Assembly (NCBI GenBank): GCA_002293315.1
Contig: DBCZ01000042.1
Location: 289 to 5,877, forward strand
Direction of reading: 5' to 3'
Source: Ruminococcaceae bacterium UBA945
GTDB taxonomy: Bacteria > Bacillota > Clostridia > Oscillospirales > Acutalibacteraceae
Length of the DNA: 5,589 bases
Below the pieces are notes generated by a model. That model had not been told where the DNA came from. It saw only the letters and a program-made list of their open reading frames with translations, and made no database searches. Below, in pieces: positions 1 through 4,720 of the stretch. A program made the position numbers and the translations under genes. Within the stretch, counting starts at the first letter, position 1. Every line of letters begins with the position of its first letter.

Positions 1-347
1 GGGAAATTCCTGCCGCACGCGATATAGTCAAGGAAGAACATCGGGCGCGCGCCACAGCAAATCACATCGTTGACGCTCATCGCAACGCAGTCAATACCGA
101 CGGTGTCATGCTTGTCCATCAGGAACGCAATTTTAAGCTTAGTGCCTACTCCGTCAGTGCCGGAGACAAGCAGCGGCTCTTTCATGCCCGCCAAATCAGG
201 CCTAAAAAGTCCGCCGAAGGCTCCTATGCCCGAGGCAACGCCCAGCGTTTTCGTTCTCCCGATATGGCTTTTCATAAGCTCAATGGCTTTGTAGCCCGCC
301 GTGACGTCCACGCCCGCGTTTTTATAGCTCTCACTGAAACTTCCCAT
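1..347 (-). CDS. purM: Phosphoribosylformylglycinamidine cyclo-ligase (AIR synthetase), N-terminal third, cut by the window edge
   Basis: PurM makes aminoimidazole ribonucleotide (AIR) from formylglycinamidine ribonucleotide using ATP, the fifth step of cytosolic de novo purine synthesis. The 115 visible residues begin MGSFSESYKNAGVD, matching the family's SYKDAGVD start. They continue with the glycine-rich nucleotide/metal-binding segment GTDGVGTKLK (about 63-72), DTVGIDCVAMSVND (about 81-94) and GARPMFFLDY (about 99-108), all PurM hallmarks. Family members are usually about 340-350 residues, so roughly one third is present; the remainder lies beyond base 1. The start at 347 is set by GGAGGGG at 350-356, four bases after its GGAGG core. 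It lies 32 nt downstream of the aminopeptidase stop with no terminator between, so co-transcription is likely. No frame break is visible. Confidence 0.96.
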   Translation of the reverse strand, partial: MGSFSESYKNAGVDVTAGYKAIELMKSHIGRTKTLGVASGIGAFGGLFRPDLAGMKEPLLVSGTDGVGTKLKIAFLMDKHDTVGIDCVAMSVNDVICCGARPMFFLDYIACGRNF

Positions 348-379
348 TTCCCCTCCGATGCAATATTATTTTTTGACAA

Positions 380-1609
380 TTAAATCGCCCAGTTTCCGTT
401 TTTGAGAATCGGCGTTGCCTTACCGTTTTTATAGCCTGTGACGTTGAGGTTCTTTGAGCCGACCATGAAATCGACGTGGATTATCGAATCATTCACGCCT
501 GTGGCCTTAATTTCCTCTTTCGTCATATTCTCATAATTCTCGATTAGCTCATCAAAGCCGAAGCCGAGCGCGACGTGGCACGCGGCGTTCTCGTCAAATA
601 GCGTGTTGTAGAAGAGGATTCCGCTATTGGAAATCGGAGAATCATCCGGCACGAGAGCCAGCTCGCCGAGCCTGCCCGCGCCCTCGTCCATGGCAATCAT
701 TTTCTCCAGAAGCTCCTGATTCGCCTTGGCCTTGCACTTCACCGCCTTGCCGTCCTTGAACGTCACGCTGAAATCCTCAATAAGGTTGCCCTGATATGAA
801 AGCGGCATCGTAGCGACGAGTGTGCCTTCGCATTTATCCTTAAGCGGCGTGGTGAACACTTCTTCCGTAGGCATATTGGGGTTATAGAAGGTTTTGTCGG
901 TCGAGAGCCAGTCGCCTCCGCCGCCCCATCTGGCCTTCGGGTTGAGCCACACCTTGAAATCTGTGCCGTTTTTATCCTTGTATTCCAGATATTCAAACGC
1001 GAACTTATCAAGCTTCTTGCATTTATCGTGCAGCTTCTTGTTGTGCTTATTCCACTCCTCGACGGGGTCATTATCCGCCGAAACGCGCACAGAGCTTAAA
1101 ATTGCGTTCCAGAGCTTCTCAACAGCCACGCTGCCTCTCTCGCCCGGGAAAACCTTCTTCGCCCACTTCTTTGAGGGAACGGCGACTATCGTCCACTGAT
1201 ATTTACTGTCCATTGCGTCTCTGTATTTTTTCAGAACTCTTGCGCGTGCCGCATTCGCCTTCTGCATCTTCTCGACGTTCACGCCCTTGAGGCCGTCCGG
1301 GTCCTCGGAAACTATGTGCACCATTGCCGGGAGATTATCCACATAATGCTGGCGCTTCTCCTCCTCCCACTTTGCCACCTTTGAAAGCTGCGTGACGGTT
1401 TCATGGCGGAATTTGAGCTTCTGCGAAGGCTGGTCGAGCCAGTCTATCTGCACCCACTTCGCACCCGCGCGGTAAGCCTCTTCTTCCACCATTCTGGCGA
1501 AATCGAACTGCTCAACCTCACATGTGATGACGCAGCCCTGTCCCTTTTTCAACGAAACGCCGGAGCGAACCGCCAGCCTGGCGTACTTTCTCATTATCGA
1601 TTTTTTCAT
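380..1609 (-). CDS. M29-family metallo-aminopeptidase (AmpS/PepS/AmpT type)
   Basis: This cytosolic metallo-aminopeptidase removes N-terminal residues from peptides with a two-metal centre. The protein has 409 residues from the chosen start, the usual M29 length. The N-terminal domain opens with KYARLAVRSGVSLKKGQGCV (about 8-27) and contains EEAYRAGAKWVQIDW (about 43-57), both typical of M29. Candidate metal ligands and catalytic residues fall where the family has them: Glu249/Glu250 in NMPTEEVFTTP, Glu316 in GELALVP, His345 in NAACHVALG, and His378 with Asp380 in IIHVDFMVGS. A further in-frame ATG lies at 1621, but those codons form the GGAGGGG ribosome binding site (1613-1619) of the ATG at 1609, so 1609 is preferred. 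It sits between purE and purM, 63 nt and 32 nt away, and is probably co-transcribed. The role is inferred as peptide turnover; no link to purines is visible. Substrate preference cannot be told. Confidence 0.93.
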   Translation of the reverse strand: MKKSIMRKYARLAVRSGVSLKKGQGCVITCEVEQFDFARMVEEEAYRAGAKWVQIDWLDQPSQKLKFRHETVTQLSKVAKWEEEKRQHYVDNLPAMVHIVSEDPDGLKGVNVEKMQKANAARARVLKKYRDAMDSKYQWTIVAVPSKKWAKKVFPGERGSVAVEKLWNAILSSVRVSADNDPVEEWNKHNKKLHDKCKKLDKFAFEYLEYKDKNGTDFKVWLNPKARWGGGGDWLSTDKTFYNPNMPTEEVFTTPLKDKCEGTLVATMPLSYQGNLIEDFSVTFKDGKAVKCKAKANQELLEKMIAMDEGAGRLGELALVPDDSPISNSGILFYNTLFDENAACHVALGFGFDELIENYENMTKEEIKATGVNDSIIHVDFMVGSKNLNVTGYKNGKATPILKNGNWAI

Positions 1610-1612
1610 TTT

Positions 1613-1619
1613 CCCCTCC
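1613..1619 (-). promoter_or_regulatory. Ribosome binding site that fixes the aminopeptidase start
   Basis: The minus strand reads GGAGGGG here, five bases (GGAGG core) before the ATG at 1609. An upstream in-frame ATG at 1621 overlaps this site (ATGGAGGGGAAAATG) and has no purine-rich site of its own, so the shorter protein is preferred. Confidence 0.8.
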
Positions 1620-1643
1620 ATTGAGTGATTATTGTTTATTTTA

Positions 1644-1660
1644 AGCTGCTTTTCGCAGCT
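1644..1660 (-). other. Small hairpin in the purE-aminopeptidase gap
   Basis: AGCTGC and GCAGCT form a perfect 6-bp inverted repeat with a 5-nt loop, GAAAA on the transcript strand. It lies 12 nt past the purE stop. The stem is followed by TTAAAATAAA rather than a U run, so it is not a convincing terminator. It could be an mRNA processing or stability element, or chance. The rest of this gap is A+T-rich with no other recognisable site. Confidence 0.4.
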
Positions 1661-1672
1661 GCTTCGCCTTGC

Positions 1673-2173
1673 TTATATCTCTTCAATTCTTGCCTGCAGC
1701 GCCTCATTTTTCTTTATCACGCCGTCTACCATTTCCGCTTTCATTTTTTCAAGCTTCTCAGCTATGCTCTCGTCAGAGAGAGCCAAAATCTGTGCCGCGA
1801 GGATTGCCGCGTTGTCTGCGCCGTCAATCGCTACGGTTGCGACGGGTATGCCCGGCGGCATCTGCACAACCGAAAGCAAAGCATCAATGCCCTCAAGCGC
1901 CGATGATTTTATCGGTATGCCGATTACGGGAAGCGTCGTGTGTGCGGCGAGAACCCCGCCCAGGTGCGCAGCCTTGCCCGCCGCCGCGATTATCACGTCG
2001 AAGCCGCCGTCTTTCGCCGCCTTGGCAAAATCTGCCGCCATGTCAGGCGTTCTGTGCGCCGACATAACCTTTACCTCAAACGGTATGCCGAAGCCTTTCA
2101 ATCTCTTAATCGCCGGGATTACGATTGGAAAATCGCTGTCGCTTCCCATGATGATTGCCACTTTTTTGCTCAT
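1673..2173 (-). CDS. purE: PurE: N5-carboxyaminoimidazole ribonucleotide mutase (AIR carboxylase family)
   Basis: PurE acts directly after PurM in purine synthesis, yielding 4-carboxyaminoimidazole ribonucleotide. The 166-residue length matches bacterial PurE. Motifs in order are GSDSD (10-14, phosphate/ribose-binding loop), SAHRTPD (38-44) with the catalytic His40, AGKAAHL (65-71), QMPPGIPVAT (104-113) and NAAILAAQIL (121-130). GSDSD and AHRTP fit class I, the N5-CAIR mutase that works with PurK; no purK is in the window. Lys67 and Gly72 stand where many class I proteins have Gly and Pro (GGAAHLPG), a modest variation. The start at 2173 follows GGAGG at 2179-2183 by five bases. The gene lies 55 nt after the tautomerase and 63 nt before the aminopeptidase, in one apparent operon. 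Class assignment is less certain than the family. Confidence 0.95.
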   Translation of the reverse strand: MSKKVAIIMGSDSDFPIVIPAIKRLKGFGIPFEVKVMSAHRTPDMAADFAKAAKDGGFDVIIAAAGKAAHLGGVLAAHTTLPVIGIPIKSSALEGIDALLSVVQMPPGIPVATVAIDGADNAAILAAQILALSDESIAEKLEKMKAEMVDGVIKKNEALQARIEEI

Positions 2174-2202
2174 TTCTGCCTCCGTGAGTTAATTCAAAGG
2201 AA

Positions 2203-2229
2203 AAGCGTGCGTATTATAACGGCACGCTT
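2203..2229 (-). terminator. Weak intrinsic terminator or stem-loop after the tautomerase gene
   Basis: On the minus strand AAGCGTGC (2229-2222) and GCACGCTT (2210-2203) form a perfect 8-bp stem with an 11-nt loop. The 5' arm starts on the last base of the tautomerase TGA. The descending arm runs into TTTTCC, so the U tract is only about four bases and termination would be partial at best. It may trim or attenuate read-through into purE. Confidence 0.5.
2213..2218 (-). promoter_or_regulatory. Possible -10 element for purE (TATAAT)
   Basis: The minus strand reads a perfect TATAAT inside the hairpin loop, 39 nt upstream of the purE ATG. No good -35 stands 16-18 bp upstream; the nearest TTGAGA is only 13 bp away and at the optimal distance there is just a T-rich stretch. 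An internal purE promoter is possible but weakly supported. Confidence 0.35.
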
Positions 2230-2561
2230 CATCTCAAAAAGAACCAGCTTGAAGAATCGTCTACCTTGACGTAGACGTTTTGATTCGGGATTCCGCATAT
2301 CTCGCCAAGCAGCCCGATGGCACGCTCCGCGAAAGCCTGATATGTCTCCTTCGGCGCCTGCCCGAGGACGTTCACGCCGATGAAGGCGCACGGCTCGCTC
2401 GCCCCTTTGAACCACATATGCGAGTTCGCGTGAAAATCTAGCATGAGGTTTCCCTCGGCTTTTCCCGGGATTTTCGCAATGGCTTGCCCAAGGCCGGCTT
2501 TCAGTGAATTCTCACTTTCGGGGCTTAAATCACAGCTCATAATTACCTGAACAAACGGCAT
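2229..2561 (-). CDS. MIF-like tautomerase (macrophage migration inhibitory factor/phenylpyruvate tautomerase family)
   Basis: This is a 110-residue member of the tautomerase superfamily, whose members are small trimers using an N-terminal proline as catalytic base. Met is followed directly by Pro, giving Pro1 after Met removal. Numbering from Pro1, Lys33 (PGK) fits the active-site Lys32 of MIF. The segment FKGASEPCAFIGVNVLG (50-66) matches the MIF core around FGGSSEPCALC, and VYVKVDD (95-101) matches VYINYYD. The first Cys of the MIF CXXC motif is kept (Cys57), the second is Ile60, and MIF Asn97 aligns with Lys98, so oxidoreductase activity is unlikely and substrate choice may differ. The start at 2561 follows AGAAGGAGG (2569-2577) by seven bases. 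It is the first gene of the minus-strand block, 55 nt before purE. The physiological substrate is unknown and no signal peptide is seen. Confidence 0.88.
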   Translation of the reverse strand: MPFVQVIMSCDLSPESENSLKAGLGQAIAKIPGKAEGNLMLDFHANSHMWFKGASEPCAFIGVNVLGQAPKETYQAFAERAIGLLGEICGIPNQNVYVKVDDSSSWFFLR

Positions 2562-2598
2562 AGTATTGCCTCCTTCTGATTTTCAAAACCTATCTAAG

Positions 2599-2628
2599 AG
2601 TATACACCAAAGAGACGGCTGATTTCAA
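2599..2628 (-). promoter_or_regulatory. Candidate sigma-A promoter for the tautomerase-purE-aminopeptidase-purM block
   Basis: The minus strand has TTGAAA (2628-2623, 5/6 to consensus), an 18-bp spacer, and TATACT (2604-2599, 5/6). The predicted transcription start is near 2592, giving a leader of about 30 nt that contains the AGAAGGAGG site. No operator or purine riboswitch (G-box) structure fits in so short a leader. Confidence 0.6.
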
Positions 2629-2648
2629 CGCTTTTCGGGAATAAATTA

Positions 2649-2677
2649 TTGACAAGCCAAAGTTTATGTGCTTAAAT
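2649..2677 (+). promoter_or_regulatory. Sigma-A promoter of the exporter leader
   Basis: A perfect TTGACA (2649-2654), a 17-bp spacer, and TTAAAT (2672-2677, 4/6) preceded by the extended -10 dinucleotide TG (2669-2670). Transcription should begin near 2684, about ten bases before the AAAGGAG of the leader ORF. A second -10-like TATACT at 2683-2688 lacks a -35 at the right distance. The promoter lies only about 20 bp from the divergent tautomerase promoter. Confidence 0.7.
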
Positions 2678-2709
2678 TAGCCTATACTCATTCAAAGGAG
2701 TGTTATCAT

Positions 2710-2742
2710 ATGAAAAAAACTTCACAGGTGACATCAAACTAA
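2710..2742 (+). CDS. Putative 10-residue leader peptide (MKKTSQVTSN)
   Basis: A short ORF, MKKTSQVTSN, ending in TAA. It is preceded by AAAGGAG at 2694-2700 with nine bases to the ATG, as good a site as those of the large genes nearby. It starts about 26 nt into the predicted transcript and ends just before the first hairpin arm of the leader. It is hydrophilic and basic at the start, with no hydrophobic core, so it is not a membrane microprotein. The likely role is as a sensor: ribosome position on it would decide which downstream hairpin forms. I do not recognise the peptide from a named leader family. Confidence 0.6.
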   Translation: MKKTSQVTSN

Positions 2743-2838
2743 AACTGAATACGCTGATAATTTCAGCAAAATCCGGCTTCTTTTGAATGGCTGACGGGGC
2801 TTCCATGGGGAGTTCCATTGGTCTTGTTTTGGTATTTT

Positions 2839-2869
2839 TACCGCAACGCAAAGGTGCTGCGGTATTTTT
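2839..2869 (+). terminator. Intrinsic terminator (attenuator) in the exporter leader
   Basis: TACCGCA (2839-2845) pairs perfectly with TGCGGTA (2858-2864). Inside it GCA (2848-2850) can also pair with TGC (2855-2857) across a two-base bulge, leaving an AAGG loop. Five Ts follow at once (2865-2869), with a second T run at 2875-2879. It ends 39 nt before the exporter ATG and follows no completed plus-strand gene except the leader ORF, so it is best read as a regulatory terminator. Confidence 0.75.
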
Positions 2870-2898
2870 ATGCCTTTTTGCCGGAACTAAATAATTAT

Positions 2899-2902
2899 GG
2901 AG
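2899..2902 (+). promoter_or_regulatory. Ribosome binding site that fixes the exporter start
   Basis: GGAG lies six bases before the ATG at 2909. An earlier in-frame ATG at 2897 overlaps this site (ATGGAGAAACATATG) and has only a weak GGAA (2883-2886) ten bases upstream, so 2909 is preferred. Confidence 0.7.
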
Positions 2903-2908
2903 AAACAT

Positions 2909-4663
2909 ATGAATAACACTGAAACCAAAAAGATAAGTATCAAGAGATTCTTTTCATACTACAAGCCGTATAAACTGCTTTTTGCCGGAGACATTGGCTG
3001 TGCGCTAATCGTCGCGGCCACGTCGCTCATCTTCCCCGCGCTTATAAGATACGTCACGAATGATGTTTTGCCCGTTGGCAACGCTACCGGCGGAGAAGAC
3101 ATGATTAAAAAAATCATGCTTGCGGGGCTTGGGATGGTGCTTCTGCTCATCGTGCGCGCACTTTGCACCTATTTTTATGACGCAAAGGGTCACGGCATGG
3201 GCGCGATGATGGAGCGTGATATGCGCGGCGAGCTGTTCGCGCATTTGCAGAAGATGTCTTTTTCATTCTTTGACGGCGAAAAGCCCGGCAGCCTGCTCAC
3301 CAGAATGACGACAGACCTCAACATGCTCGCCGAGCTCTGCCATCACGGGCCGGAGAATCTCGCGGTTTATCTCACGGAGATAATCGGCTCGGCCGTTATC
3401 CTCATGACGATTAACGCGAGGCTTACGCTGATAATCTTCGCGTTTCTGCCGGTGATGGTCGTGTATACTTTATTGCTTAACAAGCGGCTGAAGAAGTCTT
3501 ACAAGAAAAACCTTGAGATGATAAGCGATGTGAACGCGTATGTTGAGGATGATATTTCGGGAATCCGCGTGGTGAAATCCTTCGCGAACGAGGCCGAGGA
3601 GGAGCGGAAGTTCGGGCGGCTCAACCACCTCTTTATGCTTGGCAGAAAAATGATTTACAAAGATGAGTCTTTGCTTTACACGGGCATGGACGCTTTGGCT
3701 CAGCTTGTGAAGATTGCGCTGGTGGTTTTCGGCGCGATAGCCATAACCGGTGAAACGCTCGACATCGCTGACCTCATCACGTTCATGCTTTACTGCGATT
3801 ATCTCATCGCGCCAATCCCGCAGCTCTCATGGATAACGCAGCAGTATCAGGAGGGCATTGCGGCCTTCAAGCGCTTCACCGAGCTTTTGGATATGCCGAC
3901 GGAAGAGGAGAATCTGCCCAACATCACCGATGTGCGCGGCAAGCTTGAATTCAAAAATGTGAGCTTCAAATACAGCGGCGGCACAGATGATGTGCTTGAC
4001 GATGTATCTCTCACCGTGAACGAGGGCGATTATATCGCGCTTGTCGGCTCGTCAGGCGTCGGAAAGACGACGCTTTGCTCGCTTATCCCGCGCTTTTATG
4101 AAATAAGCTCCGGCGAGATTCTGATTGACGGCTGGAATATCAATTCGGTCAGCCTGCACTCACTGCGGAGCAATATCGGCTTTGTGCAGCAGGATATTTA
4201 TCTTTTTTCCGGCACGGTGCGGGAGAATATCCTTTACGGCAAACCGGCTGCAAATGACGATGAAATCATCAACGCGGCGAAACATGCCGGCGCGCATGAG
4301 TTTATCATGAGCCTTCCGAACGGCTACGACACAGACATCGGCCATAGGGGTATTAAGCTCTCCGGTGGCCAGAAGCAGAGAATCAGCATCGCGAGAGTTT
4401 TCCTTAAGAACCCGCCGCTTCTGATTCTCGACGAGGCCACAAGCTCGCTTGACACAGAGAGCGAAAGGCAGATTCAGCGCTCGCTTGAAGAGCTTGCAAA
4501 GGGCAGGACGACAATCGTTATCGCGCACAGGCTTTCCACCATCAAGAATGCGGGGCGCGTCATAGTGCTTGAAAACGGGAGCATTTCCGAAGTGGGTTCA
4601 CACGCCGAGCTTCTTGAGCGCGGCGGAGAATACGCAAAGCTGTGGCAAATGCAGTTTGATTAA
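2909..4663 (+). CDS. Type I ABC exporter, fused permease and ATPase half-transporter (multidrug/lipid exporter-like)
   Basis: An inner-membrane exporter in which one ABC transmembrane domain and one ATPase domain are fused. At 584 residues it is the standard half-transporter length and should dimerise. Six hydrophobic segments lie roughly at 23-45, 68-90, 148-168, 170-190, 260-282 and 286-305. The ATPase domain has A-loop Tyr355, Walker A GSSGVGKTT (380-388), Q-loop in FVQQD (425-429), signature LSGGQ (484-488), Walker B LLILDEA (504-510) with catalytic Glu509, D-loop SSLD (512-515) and H-loop His540. All ATPase motifs look intact, so a homodimer is plausible and no partner gene is adjacent. 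The X-loop reads TDIGHRG (475-481), with His where many relatives have Glu or Gln. The start at 2909 follows the GGAG noted separately. The gene sits behind an attenuator leader, suggesting inducible expression, perhaps by an inhibitor of translation. Substrate cannot be deduced. Confidence 0.95.
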   Translation: MNNTETKKISIKRFFSYYKPYKLLFAGDIGCALIVAATSLIFPALIRYVTNDVLPVGNATGGEDMIKKIMLAGLGMVLLLIVRALCTYFYDAKGHGMGAMMERDMRGELFAHLQKMSFSFFDGEKPGSLLTRMTTDLNMLAELCHHGPENLAVYLTEIIGSAVILMTINARLTLIIFAFLPVMVVYTLLLNKRLKKSYKKNLEMISDVNAYVEDDISGIRVVKSFANEAEEERKFGRLNHLFMLGRKMIYKDESLLYTGMDALAQLVKIALVVFGAIAITGETLDIADLITFMLYCDYLIAPIPQLSWITQQYQEGIAAFKRFTELLDMPTEEENLPNITDVRGKLEFKNVSFKYSGGTDDVLDDVSLTVNEGDYIALVGSSGVGKTTLCSLIPRFYEISSGEILIDGWNINSVSLHSLRSNIGFVQQDIYLFSGTVRENILYGKPAANDDEIINAAKHAGAHEFIMSLPNGYDTDIGHRGIKLSGGQKQRISIARVFLKNPPLLILDEATSSLDTESERQIQRSLEELAKGRTTIVIAHRLSTIKNAGRVIVLENGSISEVGSHAELLERGGEYAKLWQMQFD

Positions 4664-4675
4664 ACACCATAAAAT

Positions 4676-4714
4676 AAGAGGCCTCAGAGTAATTCTGAAG
4701 CCTCTTTTCATTTT
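4676..4714. terminator. Bidirectional intrinsic terminator between convergent genes
   Basis: AAGAGGC (4676-4682) pairs with GCCTCTT (4700-4706). After one C/A mismatch TCAGA (4684-4688) pairs with TCTGA (4694-4698), leaving a five-base loop. On the plus strand TTTTCATTTT follows (4705-4714), ending exporter transcription 13 nt after its stop. On the minus strand the stem is followed by TTATTTTATGG, so it can also end the opposing gene, whose stop is at 4721. Confidence 0.85.
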
Positions 4715-4720
4715 GCTTAT

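Larger units (their letters stand above)
2684..2896 (+). promoter_or_regulatory. Leader of the ABC exporter: putative ribosome-mediated transcription attenuator
   Basis: There is no long gene between the two divergent starts. The plus-strand leader holds, in order, a strong ribosome binding site (2694-2700), a 10-codon ORF (2710-2742), a segment TCAGC (2763-2767) that can pair either back to GCTGA (2753-2757) or forward to GCTGA (2790-2794), a GGTA/TACC mini-hairpin (2831-2842), and an intrinsic terminator (2839-2869) whose 5' arm overlaps that mini-hairpin. The layout matches leader-peptide attenuators that control antibiotic-resistance and exporter genes in Firmicutes. The elements are seen directly; regulation itself is inferred and the inducer is unknown. 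Confidence 0.6.

Noticed and set aside
1644..1660. A terminator between purE and the aminopeptidase
   Set aside because: The 6-bp stem has no U run after it on the transcribed strand, so it is listed only as a hairpin.
2562..2598. A purine riboswitch or PurR box before the minus-strand operon
   Set aside because: The predicted leader is only about 30 nt, too short for the three-stem purine aptamer, and no PurBox-like repeat is visible.
2672..2908. A minus-strand frame of 78 codons across the exporter leader
   Set aside because: It has no ribosome binding site, opposes the promoter, leader ORF and terminator on the plus strand, and shows no recognisable protein.
2562..2908. A T-box, SAM or other classical metabolite riboswitch upstream of the exporter
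   Set aside because: No T-box sequence (TGGNACC) or conserved aptamer core is seen. The short ORF plus terminator explains the leader better.
4160..4528. A minus-strand frame of 122 codons within the exporter ATPase domain
   Set aside because: The plus-strand reading contains Walker A, signature and Walker B motifs in order; the antisense frame is a shadow without a start signal.
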